Source: Dyadobacter chenwenxiniae (GTDB lineage: Bacteria; Bacteroidota; Bacteroidia; Cytophagales; Spirosomataceae). Taken from it: a DNA stretch of 64,000 nucleotides. Position 1 is the first letter of the stretch. Every line of letters starts with the position of its first letter. Shown here piece by piece: positions 46,746-55,789 of this stretch. The stretch is taken from contig NZ_CP094997.1 in assembly GCF_022869785.1 (NCBI RefSeq), positions 1,240,001-1,304,000 on the forward strand. Reading direction: 5' to 3'. The notes below the pieces were generated by a model. That model did not search any database and was not told the DNA's origin. It saw only the letters and a list, made by a program, of their open reading frames with translations. A program made the translations under genes and the position numbers.

Positions 46746-47108
46746 TTAATATTTTCTCTGAAACTTGTCAGCAGCATTTTCTGCACCTTCTTTTACTTCA
46801 TCTTCGGCTGTATCTGCAAATTCATTGAATTTTGACTCTGCATCGCTGCCGATAGATTCAACGGATTCCTTCGCATTACTTGCTAAATCGCCCGCTTTAC
46901 TTTTAACATTTTCCCATTGTTTGCTCAACTTGTCCGACTGCTGACCAGCGACATCCTTAATTTTTTCGCGGAATTCTTTTCCGGATTTTGGAGCAAATAG
47001 AATCGCCGCGCAAGCGCCAATAGCTGCGCCCAGAAGCAGGCCCGTGATCAGCCCATCATTATGCGCACTGTCATCATTGAAGTCAACATTTCCATATTTG
47101 GTTTTCAT
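46746..47108 (-). CDS. YtxH domain protein
   Basis: The 120-residue protein has an N-terminal membrane segment (GLLLGAAIGACAAILFAP) followed by KSGKEFREKIKD, the YtxH signature. The remainder is a long charged amphipathic helix with repeated Ala/Lys/Glu (KQWENVKSKAGDLASNAKESVE). YtxH proteins are general-stress membrane proteins. It is transcribed alone, against the VCBS operon. Confidence 0.87.
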   Translation of the reverse strand: MKTKYGNVDFNDDSAHNDGLITGLLLGAAIGACAAILFAPKSGKEFREKIKDVAGQQSDKLSKQWENVKSKAGDLASNAKESVESIGSDAESKFNEFADTAEDEVKEGAENAADKFQRKY

Positions 47109-47297
47109 AATCTCTTTCTTTTAAGTTTAACTAACGGGATTTTAGCTAGAAAAAGCATGCCAGGAAGATAGCTAGATTAATAAAAGGTGAGATTTTTTTC
47201 GCCATATTATTCCGGGAGGTCTGGAAAATGATGGAGAAAAAGGAACTAGCAAGCTGATTAAATGATTTTAACTGGCAGCGTTCTTACATTTTAATAC

Positions 47298-48323
47298 ATG
47301 GACATGGCCGATAAACAAATTCACGATATACCCTTTTCCATTCTTGATCTTGCACCGATCACGGAGGGAAATAATGCAGCTACTACATTTAAAAACAGCC
47401 TCAAGCTTGCACAGCGTGTTGAAGAGCTGGGCTATAACCGATACTGGCTTGCCGAGCACCACAATATGGAAAGCGTAGCCAGTTCGGCTACTGCTGTGCT
47501 GATCGGCTACATTGCCGGTGGCACAAATACGATCCGTGTGGGCAGCGGCGGCATCATGTTGCCCAACCATGCCCCATTGGTGGTTGCCGAACAGTTCGGC
47601 ACGCTTGCGTCCCTTTATCCGGACCGCATTGACCTCGGACTCGGGCGTGCGCCGGGAACAGACCAGGTTACCGCCCGAGCGCTCCGGCGCAACTACATGG
47701 AATCCGCGCAGGATTTTCCGGACGATATAATAGCGTTGCAAACCTATTTTTCCAAAGAAAACAGCAATTCCAAGGTACGCGCTATTCCTGGCGAAGGCCT
47801 GGATATACCAATCTGGATATTGGGTTCGAGCACCGACAGTGCACAACTGGCTGCGCACCTGGGGTTGCCTTATGCATTCGCCAGCCACTTCGCACCCAAC
47901 CAGTTTATGACTGCGATAGACCTGTACCGCCGGAATTTCAGGCCGTCCCGATATCTTTCGAATCCTTATGTAATGGCTTGTGTGAATGTGATCGCCGCGG
48001 ATACGACGGAGGAAGCGGAGCGTCTTGCAACCTCTTTCTTTCAACTCGCTACCGGAATTATCACAGGCAGACGCCGCCCTCTGCAACCACCCGTGAAAAG
48101 TATGGACGGACTTTGGGGAGAATATGAGGAAGCGGCCGTGAGACAGATGATGAAATACACATTCATCGGGGACAAAAAGAAGGTAAGCAGTGACCTTGTC
48201 TATTTTCAGCAACATACACAGCTGGATGAATTAATGGTAACCAGCCATATTTTTGACCCGGAAGCGCGTATTCACAGTTACGAAGTCCTGAAAAGTGTGC
48301 AGCATGCAGGGGTTGTGGGATAG
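47298..48323 (+). CDS. LLM-class flavin-dependent oxidoreductase (MsnO8-like)
   Basis: The 341-residue protein has a bacterial-luciferase-like TIM barrel: PFSILDLAPITEGNNAATTF, RVEELGYNRYWLAEHHNM, SGGIMLPNHAPLVVAEQFGTLASLYPDRIDLGLGRAPG and PIWILGSSTDSAQLAAHLGLPYAFASHF. These are hallmark motifs of the MsnO8 subfamily. It should use reduced FMN and oxygen; the substrate is unknown. ATG 47298 is the only sensible start. The gene stands alone and is closed by a very strong hairpin at 48383-48429. A long open frame on the opposite strand here is a shadow. Confidence 0.93.
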   Translation: MDMADKQIHDIPFSILDLAPITEGNNAATTFKNSLKLAQRVEELGYNRYWLAEHHNMESVASSATAVLIGYIAGGTNTIRVGSGGIMLPNHAPLVVAEQFGTLASLYPDRIDLGLGRAPGTDQVTARALRRNYMESAQDFPDDIIALQTYFSKENSNSKVRAIPGEGLDIPIWILGSSTDSAQLAAHLGLPYAFASHFAPNQFMTAIDLYRRNFRPSRYLSNPYVMACVNVIAADTTEEAERLATSFFQLATGIITGRRRPLQPPVKSMDGLWGEYEEAAVRQMMKYTFIGDKKKVSSDLVYFQQHTQLDELMVTSHIFDPEARIHSYEVLKSVQHAGVVG

Positions 48324-48382
48324 TCGGCCTCTTGCCTGATATTTAGGCAGGATCACAGACTGAATTTAAATACATATTAACA

Positions 48383-48429
48383 AAAACGCGAGCGCGGCGG
48401 CCTGTATCTGGCCGCCGCGCTCGCGTTTT
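48383..48429. terminator. Perfect 20-bp hairpin, bidirectional terminator
   Basis: The arms 48383-48402 and 48410-48429 are exact reverse complements with a 7-nt loop (TGTATCT). The GC-rich core is flanked by AAAA on the left and TTTT on the right, so it can terminate on either strand. It separates the luciferase-like gene from the third SusC/D pair. Confidence 0.8.
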
Positions 48430-48515
48430 GTTGCTGGTCAAGCACTATCCAAATACAAATAGGAAAGTTTAGTATTAATTAATATTTAGTTAATACCTTA
48501 GCTATAATAGCGGAT

Positions 48516-48523
48516 TACCTTTG
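48516..48523 (+). promoter_or_regulatory. Putative -7 box of the susC3 operon
   Basis: TACCTTTG matches TAnnTTTG and lies about 93 bp before ATG 48617. No good -33 element and no copy of the GTGTCA-N3-TGACAC motif were seen here. Confidence 0.45.
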
Positions 48524-48616
48524 TTTTGAGATACAATTATACTTCTTATGGTTAAGTATGATTTAACTCTCGTCTCCCTTTCCATCTTTTCTGTACAACG
48601 TTTTAACCCTTGTTTT

Positions 48617-51600
48617 ATGAAATCATTTTTTATCAAACCCATTGTGCTGGTGCAGCATGGACTGGTTGCCCTGGGCATGCTGGTTGTGTCTCCGCTGGCG
48701 GAAGGTGCGGGTGGCCCTTTACGGCCTTTAACCGAAACTGGCCACGGAGAACGCGTCCGCCAGGCGGAACCTGTGAATTTGCCGTCAGGCAGAACTGTGT
48801 ATTCCGACAAAGAAATTGATCTTGACATTGCGGGGAAAGTGGTGGACAGCAAAGGGCAGCCGTTACCAGGAGTGAACATTATCGTGAAAGACTCGCAAAA
48901 AGGAACTTCAACAGATGCAAATGGAAAATTTGTGATCAATGTTGATTCAGAAAAGGACATTCTCGTATTCTCATTTATAGGTTACCAAACGCAGCAGGTC
49001 ATTGCGGGCAATCAGAAAGAAATTTCTGTTACGCTGGAAGAGGATACTAATGTGCTGAACGAAGTGGTGGTAACCGCGCTGGGAATTACCCGGGAAAAGA
49101 AATCCCTTGGTTATGCGACGCAACAGATCAAAGGCGATGTCATTAATGAATCGCCCGCTTCAAACTTTGTCAATAACCTTTCGGGAAAGATCGCTGGCGT
49201 CAACATCAGCGGCGCGGGTGGCGTTGGGTCTTCGGCCAGGATCGTGATCCGGGGTGAATCCTCGTTATCCATGCAAAGCCAGCCTTTATTCATCATCGAT
49301 GGCGTTCCGGTGGGTAATGATGGCACAAATAACAGCGGATCAGCCGATTACGGAAACAGTGCATCGGAGATCAATCCCGCTGACATTGAGTCGGTTAACG
49401 TTTTGAAAGGTCCTGCGGCCGCAGCATTATATGGTTCACGCGCAGCGCGTGGTGCGATTGTAATCACAACCAAGAAAGGCAGTAACAGAAAAGGCGTGGG
49501 CGTCAGCTTCAACTCATATCTGTTTGGGACGAAAGTCGGGCGGTTACCTAAGTTCCAGAATCAGTTTGGCCAGGGTAACAATGGTCAGTATGAAGGTTCA
49601 AATTTTGGTGCGAGCTGGTCGGCCTACCCCAATGGAAACAATGATGATTATGACGAAAGCTGGGGGCCCAGAATGGACATTGGCACAACCAAAGCACAAT
49701 TTGACTCCCCAACAGCCAATGGTTTCCGCGGAGCGGACGTGGCGGTAAACAACCGCGGCGACATTATCCAGACGCCCTGGGTCTCGCAACCCAACAACAT
49801 CAATGATTTTTTTACAACCGGGAAAAAATACTATAATAATCTGGCTTTTTCAGGCGGCAACGAAAATGGCGATTACCGGCTTTCGCTTACATCCCTGAAT
49901 GAAAAAGGGGTTATTCCAAATAACAATCTGGACCGCTATCAGGTAAACCTGAACAGCAGCTATCACCTGACTAAGCGGTTGACTTCTTCCATCAATATTA
50001 ATTATGTAAAACAAACCAGCGACAACCGCCCTGACAATGGTTATGGACGCAATACATTCATGTACTTTTTTACCTGGATGGGACGTAACGTGAACATGAA
50101 CAGTCTGAAACGTTACTGGCAGCCCGGGCTGGAAGGCATTCGCCAGTTTCAGTATAACTATGGCGAAAACCACAATAACCCTTTCTTTTTGCAGTATGAA
50201 AATACCAAAGGGCAGGATAAAGACCGGGTTTACGGGAACATTGCTCTGGAATACGCATTTAACGACCATTTGAAGCTGAAAGCAAGGGTCGCAGATGATT
50301 TTTACAATGATTTCAGGCCGATGCAATGGGCGGTAAGCACCGTAGACAATGAAAGCGGACGTTACGAAATTGTGCAGATCAAAAACGAAGAGCGTAATGC
50401 TGATTTCCTTTTGACCTACAACAATACATTCCATAACCAGGATTTTGGATATAACATTTCTGTGGGCGGAAACCGATTTGACAACTTCGGGCATAGCGAA
50501 AATGTGGCAGCTCCGCAGTTACTGATTCCCGGTGTTTACAGCATCAGCAATACGGCCTCGCCGCTTACAGGAGGTTCAAGCAGATATAAAAAACGCATCA
50601 ACAGCCTTTACGGAACAGCAAACCTGAACTACAAGGACTATGTATATCTGGATATCACGGCCAGAAATGACTGGTCGAGTACGCTGCCCGCGGGAAATAA
50701 CGCTTATTTCTATCCTTCCGTTGGCCTGAATGGTAACCTGAAAAGCATTCTCGGCCTGCCTGACGTGATCAGCCAGGCGCAATTGCGGGGAAGCTGGGCC
50801 AAAGTTGGTAATGACACAGGGCCATATGCTTTGAAAAATACCTACAATTACGCAGCGCCCTGGGGAAGCAATTATGCGCTCACCGGAACAGGCGGACTTT
50901 TGAACCCGAATCTGAAACCGGAGATTATTACAACCTTCGAATTTGGAACTGCGTGGAGCTTCTTTAACAACCGGGTAGGCTTTGATGTAACCTATTATAA
51001 TGCGCTTTCCAAGAACCAGATCATCAGTTTGCCGACCGTGCAGAGTTCGGGTGCAAGCAGCAGGCAGATCAATGCAGGCGAGATCAGGAATAAAGGCGTG
51101 GAAGTGGTTGTAAACATTGCGCCGGTAAAAACGGCTGATTTTCAATGGAATGTTACCTTGAACTGGTCGCGTAACGTAGGCAAGCTCGTGTCACTGACAA
51201 GCGAAGTTGACAAAATCGTTCAGGCTGCTCCTGGGGAAGATGCTTCCATTCAAGCACGTGTGGGTGAGAAAATGGGTGCCATCTGGGGGCCAGGCTATCA
51301 GCGTGTGAAGGAAGGCCCGATGGCAGGTGAAGTGATTATTTTCAACGACGCTTATCCGAGGCAAACCAGCGAAGATATTTATCTGGGTAACTATCACCCG
51401 GATTGGATCGGGGGCATCTATAATCAGCTCAATTACAAAGGTGTAAGCCTTAATTTTATGTTCGGCGGGCAGTTTGGGGGTAAATTTGTCTCACGGTTCT
51501 ATAATAAAGCAGCCGGTGCAGGTCAGCTCGAGGAAAGTGCACTGGGACGCGGCGCGCGCACGCCTGGTAAGGAATATGATGCGCCGTACTACATCCCGGG

Positions 51601-52000
51601 CGCTGCACAAATGGAAGATGGAAGTTATCAGCCTAACAACACGAGCACGGACGGGACTTACAGCGCCGGTGTTTACGGCACAAAGGCCAGGGATTTTATC
51701 AAAAAACCACTTGACCATATTTCCGAGGCGCAGCTATTCAGCTCCACGTATTTTAAGCTGCGCGAAGTGTCGCTGGGCTACGCATTGCCCGCTAAATGGC
51801 TTGCTAATGGCAAATTTATCAAGACAGCCAGAGTTGCCGTTACAGCCAGAAACCTATTCCTGATCACGCCGAAAAGCAACAAGCACTTCGATCCCGAGGT
51901 AACGACAGCCACAGACGGCGGCGGATTGATTCCAGGATTTGAAAACATGAGCACGCCTTCGACGCGTGAAATGGGTGTTAGTCTGAACCTGAATTTTTAA
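48617..52000 (+). CDS. SusC/RagA-family TonB-linked outer-membrane transporter 3
   Basis: The product is about 1127 residues from ATG 48617 (MKSFFIKPIVLVQHGLVALG, a signal peptide); ATG 48548 would add 23 unlikely residues. It has a CarboxypepD_reg-like domain (IAGKVVDSKGQPLPGVNIIVKD), the region LNEVVVTALGITREKKSLGYATQ, a plug domain with NLSGKIAGVNISGAGGVGS and FIIDGVPVGND, and a barrel ending GVSLNLNF. The EVVVTALGI form marks a SusC subgroup distinct from SusC1 and SusC2. Such transporters pair with SusD-like_2 lipoproteins, as here. No carbohydrate enzymes are linked, so the ligand could be a peptide or small glycan. Confidence 0.94.
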   Translation: MKSFFIKPIVLVQHGLVALGMLVVSPLAEGAGGPLRPLTETGHGERVRQAEPVNLPSGRTVYSDKEIDLDIAGKVVDSKGQPLPGVNIIVKDSQKGTSTDANGKFVINVDSEKDILVFSFIGYQTQQVIAGNQKEISVTLEEDTNVLNEVVVTALGITREKKSLGYATQQIKGDVINESPASNFVNNLSGKIAGVNISGAGGVGSSARIVIRGESSLSMQSQPLFIIDGVPVGNDGTNNSGSADYGNSASEINPADIESVNVLKGPAAAALYGSRAARGAIVITTKKGSNRKGVGVSFNSYLFGTKVGRLPKFQNQFGQGNNGQYEGSNFGASWSAYPNGNNDDYDESWGPRMDIGTTKAQFDSPTANGFRGADVAVNNRGDIIQTPWVSQPNNINDFFTTGKKYYNNLAFSGGNENGDYRLSLTSLNEKGVIPNNNLDRYQVNLNSSYHLTKRLTSSININYVKQTSDNRPDNGYGRNTFMYFFTWMGRNVNMNSLKRYWQPGLEGIRQFQYNYGENHNNPFFLQYENTKGQDKDRVYGNIALEYAFNDHLKLKARVADDFYNDFRPMQWAVSTVDNESGRYEIVQIKNEERNADFLLTYNNTFHNQDFGYNISVGGNRFDNFGHSENVAAPQLLIPGVYSISNTASPLTGGSSRYKKRINSLYGTANLNYKDYVYLDITARNDWSSTLPAGNNAYFYPSVGLNGNLKSILGLPDVISQAQLRGSWAKVGNDTGPYALKNTYNYAAPWGSNYALTGTGGLLNPNLKPEIITTFEFGTAWSFFNNRVGFDVTYYNALSKNQIISLPTVQSSGASSRQINAGEIRNKGVEVVVNIAPVKTADFQWNVTLNWSRNVGKLVSLTSEVDKIVQAAPGEDASIQARVGEKMGAIWGPGYQRVKEGPMAGEVIIFNDAYPRQTSEDIYLGNYHPDWIGGIYNQLNYKGVSLNFMFGGQFGGKFVSRFYNKAAGAGQLEESALGRGARTPGKEYDAPYYIPGAAQMEDGSYQPNNTSTDGTYSAGVYGTKARDFIKKPLDHISEAQLFSSTYFKLREVSLGYALPAKWLANGKFIKTARVAVTARNLFLITPKSNKHFDPEVTTATDGGGLIPGFENMSTPSTREMGVSLNLNF

Positions 52001-52014
52001 AAATTAAAATCTGA

Positions 52015-53562
52015 ATGATGAAAAAGTTAAGCTACATATACGGATTGCTGCTGCTGCTGAGCGTGAGCTGCACCGACGATTTTGAAGAGATCAATAAAAA
52101 CCCGAACTCGCCCGATGTGGTGACCAATGTGGGTTTGTTGTTGCCCAACGCGATCCGCGCGTCGGTGAACAAGAGCTATTCCAGCGCGTATGATCGCGGC
52201 GGGATTGCGGCCAATCTGCTGGCCTCCGATTTTGCAAGTAATTTCAGTAACTGGACAAGAGCCGATGCGACGGGATATTTTCTTTGGAATTATTACGACT
52301 ATATCCGTGATCTGAACGAAGTCATTTCGATTTCCGAAAAACAAAACCTGAAAAACTACAAAGGCGTCGCGCTGGTTTTGCGTTCCTGGATGTTCCAGAG
52401 CCTTACGGATATCTACGGACCGATCCCATTCCGCGAAGCGGCTAATGCCAAGTTGCAGGGAATCAGCGCACCGGCTTACGAAACGCAGGAGGCCGTCTAT
52501 GCCGGCATACTGGCTGATCTGGCGGAAGCGAACACGCTTTTGGGTGCGGGAAATGAGACGGTTACGGGCGATATTTTGTACAACGGAAATACAGCCAACT
52601 GGAAAAAACTGGCGAATGGTTTGCGGTTGCGCTTGCTCATGCGCCAGTCGAAACGGGTAAATCCTACGGCTGAAATGCAAAAAATTGTCGCAGATCCTAA
52701 CACTTATCCGCTTTTTACATCGCATAAAGATCAAGCTGCATTGGAATATCTGGCCGATATGCAGGCCAACGAATCGCCGTTTTACAGGTCAGGCAATGGC
52801 GGCACGAACACAAAAGTTTCCAAGCAGCTTGTCGATTATCTGAAAACCACGAACGATAAACGCTTATTCATTTATGCCTTGCCTACGCCCGCCAGCAGCG
52901 CAATCGACGCGAACGGCAATCGCCCGGACCCATCCAAATTTGTTTATGCAGGCGATCTGAACGGCATAGGCATGTTTCCGAATGCCAACATTACATCGCC
53001 TTCAGGCATGCTTTGGATGTCAATCCAGTTTAGTCCGGATCTGGCTTCGGCGAAAGGCGGTCAGGGGATTATCATGAGCTATTCGGAGGTTCAGTTTATA
53101 TTGGCAGAAGCAGCTGAGAAAGGCTTCATTTCAGGTGGATCTGCCGCCGCCGGGAACTACTATTTAAAAGGCATCAAAGATCAGTTCGCGTATTACGCTT
53201 CCCGGGTGCCAGCTAACTATGCGGCGTCTTATCTAAAACTTTCGCCCGCAAGTATCTCAGCGGATGACAGTTATTTCAAACAGGAAGCCATAGCTTACAC
53301 CGGGACTGCGGCGCAAAAACTTGAAAAGATAGGCGTTCAGAAATGGATCTCTCTGTATCAGATCGGTTTCGAAGCCTGGTCCGAGTGGCGAAGAACGGGC
53401 ATACCAAAAATTCCGGTTGGGCCTGTGGGGCCTGGTTATGTTCCAAGGAGGATGTTTTATCCTGCCGACGAGCTAAGGATCAACGAAGCCAACTATCAAA
53501 AGGCCGTTTCCTGGCTAGGCGCCGACGATCTCAAATCGCGTGTATGGTGGGATGTTAACTAA
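52015..53562 (+). CDS. SusD/RagB nutrient-binding lipoprotein 3 (SusD-like_2 type)
   Basis: The 515-residue lipoprotein has a signal ending LLLLSVSC. It matches the SusD-like_2 family: FEEINKNPNSPDVV at the start, LLPNAIRASVNKSY, ALVLRSWMFQSLTDIYGPIPF, and near the end KWISLYQIGFEAWSEWRRTGIPKI and MFYPADELRINEANYQKAV. It starts 14 bp after SusC3. The rho-independent terminator at 53574-53603 closes a two-gene operon. It acts as the lid of SusC3 at the cell surface. Confidence 0.94.
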   Translation: MMKKLSYIYGLLLLLSVSCTDDFEEINKNPNSPDVVTNVGLLLPNAIRASVNKSYSSAYDRGGIAANLLASDFASNFSNWTRADATGYFLWNYYDYIRDLNEVISISEKQNLKNYKGVALVLRSWMFQSLTDIYGPIPFREAANAKLQGISAPAYETQEAVYAGILADLAEANTLLGAGNETVTGDILYNGNTANWKKLANGLRLRLLMRQSKRVNPTAEMQKIVADPNTYPLFTSHKDQAALEYLADMQANESPFYRSGNGGTNTKVSKQLVDYLKTTNDKRLFIYALPTPASSAIDANGNRPDPSKFVYAGDLNGIGMFPNANITSPSGMLWMSIQFSPDLASAKGGQGIIMSYSEVQFILAEAAEKGFISGGSAAAGNYYLKGIKDQFAYYASRVPANYAASYLKLSPASISADDSYFKQEAIAYTGTAAQKLEKIGVQKWISLYQIGFEAWSEWRRTGIPKIPVGPVGPGYVPRRMFYPADELRINEANYQKAVSWLGADDLKSRVWWDVN

Positions 53563-53573
53563 ATTCAATGTTG

Positions 53574-53603
53574 AAAAAGCCGGAAGAAAGTTTCCGGCTT
53601 TTT
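53574..53603. terminator. Rho-independent terminator after SusD3
   Basis: AAAAAGCCGGAA (53574-53585) pairs perfectly with TTCCGGCTTTTT (53592-53603) around a 6-nt loop. The A and T tails let it serve both the susD3 operon and the convergent SNase-like gene, whose stop lies at 53648. Confidence 0.82.
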
Positions 53604-53647
53604 CTGTTTACACCAATGTTCGTGGATTGAATGCTGTCTGCAAACAT

Positions 53648-54628
53648 TTATGCCAAAAAGTCCCGCAGCAAGTCTCCCGGAACCGTACCATTGATATTTG
53701 TCTCAGCCAATGTTTCCCCGATCTCCGGATTCATGAGAACAGAAAATGTATTAACCGGACGTGCAGGCATCGGATCGAAGATGAGCTGTTCGGGGAAGCG
53801 GGTCAGCTTGATCGAAGAACTGTCCGGATCCTGCTCGATAAAGGTGTCAAAATGGGTAAAATTATTGTTAACAAGGTCTAATACAGGTTCTTTCGATTGC
53901 GCAAGCTTTTCCTTGAACCCGATTGCCGTTCCATAATTTACCATATATTCACAAAGCCTGCGAAATAATTTTGGCATAATGCAAACGTCCTGCGTGATCG
54001 AAATCAGTGAACTAGCATCAATTCCTGTGTGAGTCGCATCCACGGCATGCAGTTCTCTGCGCTGGTCGCGGGCTTCAAGCACAGCTTCATTGAGCGTTTC
54101 GCGCAAGTCAAAAAACAGACCTTCGTAATAAGTAGGGTAGGCATAACCCTGCAACAGCGCCTGATAGTTGTAGCTGTCGCGAAGGTGTTTGGTGGTGAGA
54201 AAAATGCTGGCTCCATCCTCCTTATCGATGTCCCCCGCAAAAACGAAGGCAATAGGCCGGCCATATTTTTCGATCGCTCGGGTTACAATGTAGCCGGGTG
54301 TCCCGTCGTTGGCTGAAACCACGGTCTTGTGCAAAACGTCCCATTCCACATCAGTAATGCCAACGAAGCTCAACAGACTATCCATTGCTTTATTGGCCAG
54401 TGTCAGGGGCTGATGAAATACACCGCCACCACTAGGCGGAGTGTAATGCGTTTCCAGGGTGTCGATAGCCTCCAGACGCAGCTGAACGTGGTTGCGCGCA
54501 TTGAATTTCGGTCTGCCACCGGGAAGTGACTGAACGAAAGCAGTATTGTCGGGTTCGAACCGGATGGAGTCGCCATCCGGAGAATAGTTTCGTACATGAA
54601 ACTTGCCCTTAATCAGCGTAAACGGCAT
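53648..54628 (-). CDS. Staphylococcal nuclease-like (SNase) domain protein with C-terminal extension
   Basis: I do not know this 326-residue protein as a named family, but its N-terminal 190 residues align with thermonuclease. DGDSIRF near residue 18 matches the metal-binding DGDT. RLEAIDTLETH gives Arg51, Asp56, Thr57 and Glu59, at the same spacing as Arg35, Asp40, Thr41 and Glu43 of SNase. EKYGRPIAFVFAGD matches DKYGRGLAYIYADG with the Arg87 position. Unlike most SNases it has a roughly 30-residue insert between the first two motifs, no signal peptide, and a C-terminal extension of about 130 residues without recognisable motifs. A cytoplasmic nuclease is the likely role. Confidence 0.75.
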   Translation of the reverse strand: MPFTLIKGKFHVRNYSPDGDSIRFEPDNTAFVQSLPGGRPKFNARNHVQLRLEAIDTLETHYTPPSGGGVFHQPLTLANKAMDSLLSFVGITDVEWDVLHKTVVSANDGTPGYIVTRAIEKYGRPIAFVFAGDIDKEDGASIFLTTKHLRDSYNYQALLQGYAYPTYYEGLFFDLRETLNEAVLEARDQRRELHAVDATHTGIDASSLISITQDVCIMPKLFRRLCEYMVNYGTAIGFKEKLAQSKEPVLDLVNNNFTHFDTFIEQDPDSSSIKLTRFPEQLIFDPMPARPVNTFSVLMNPEIGETLAETNINGTVPGDLLRDFLA

Positions 54629-54876
54629 AAGGAGATGAGTTTAAATAGTGAAAACTGAGTAAACCAAATGCTAAGATTGGGTAGATTAAGTTTAATATTC
54701 CGTCAGCAAATTCCTAACCGTTGGATAGTAATAACAAAAGCACAATGTTGGGAATATGAAATTAGAATTTTAATCGTAATATTGCGATTTAAATTTGGTC
54801 TCATGTTTGCGCCAATCCCATGTGCTGGATCAATAGTTGATGTTAATTCTCTTTATTATCAAGTTAAACTCGTTTG

Positions 54877-55692
54877 ATGGAAATCCCGATTAAAAACAAG
54901 CTTGCCAAAAAGGAGCTTTTCAAGATAAAGAGAATGAAGGAAGTGATCAAAACGACCGATCCACACGGCCATAAAGACTATCTTGAGATCATTTATTTGG
55001 AGCAAGGTGCTGGTTTTCATCAGATTGATTTCAACCGCTTTACGGTTAAGCCGCACAGCCTTTATCTGGTAATGCCCGGCCAGATCCACAGCTGGGAGCT
55101 GACGGAAATTCCCAAAGGGTTTGTTGCTATGATCCAAAAAGACTTTTTGCTGGACCAGCCACTCTATAACACACTTTTCCAAACATTCCCATTGTCGCTG
55201 CCCAGTGGATTTGATCTGGAAGCTGCGAAAGAAACATTCTCGGACATTTTCAGGAACATTGAACTTGAATATACGAGGGGACTTTCCAATCATGAGGCCG
55301 TAATCCAAACGTATTTGCTGCTGCTTTTTAATCTGCTAAAAAGGGAAATCCGGGACCACCAGGCCGTCCCGTATCCTGCATTGCTGAAAGACTTTTTTGA
55401 TTTGTTACAAGCAGATTTCCAGGCGCACCATGAAACCGCCTTTTATGCGGATCAACTTCATATCACTCCCAAAACGCTCAACACCGCCTGTAAAAAGTTC
55501 CTGGGAAAAACAGCGGGAGCGGTAGTTAATGAAAAATTGACTGCCGAGGCTAAAAAGCTGCTCCTGTATTCACACCGGAACCTGACCGAACTGGCATTCG
55601 AGCTTGGTTTCTCCGACGCGTCGCACTTCAATAAGTTTTTCAAACGCCAAACCGGCGTGCTCCCCGGGATTTACCGCAAGGGAATTTCCTGA
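54877..55692 (+). CDS. AraC family transcriptional regulator
   Basis: The product is 271 residues from ATG 54877 (a TTG one codon earlier is also in frame). An N-terminal cupin sensor (DYLEIIYLEQGAGFHQIDF, HSLYLVMPGQIHSW) is followed by a long helical linker and an AraC-type double helix-turn-helix (QLHITPKTLNTACKKFLGKT and NLTELAFELGFSDASHFNKFFKRQTG). A TAAATTTG box (54790-54797) may be its -7. The outer-membrane receptor gene follows in the same direction 97 bp downstream and is the likely target. The ligand is unknown. Confidence 0.92.
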   Translation: MEIPIKNKLAKKELFKIKRMKEVIKTTDPHGHKDYLEIIYLEQGAGFHQIDFNRFTVKPHSLYLVMPGQIHSWELTEIPKGFVAMIQKDFLLDQPLYNTLFQTFPLSLPSGFDLEAAKETFSDIFRNIELEYTRGLSNHEAVIQTYLLLLFNLLKREIRDHQAVPYPALLKDFFDLLQADFQAHHETAFYADQLHITPKTLNTACKKFLGKTAGAVVNEKLTAEAKKLLLYSHRNLTELAFELGFSDASHFNKFFKRQTGVLPGIYRKGIS

Positions 55693-55789
55693 ATGTACCA
55701 GAAATCGGCGCTTATGTACAAAGTCTATAAACATTGTAGAGTTAAATTTGCGCTTCTGCCGGAGCAGCAGAAAGGGCATTTTACTCAAC

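Noticed and set aside
47268..48215. A 315-codon open frame antisense to the luciferase-like gene
   Set aside because: It lies wholly opposite a well-conserved gene, has no recognisable domain and a composition typical of an antisense shadow.
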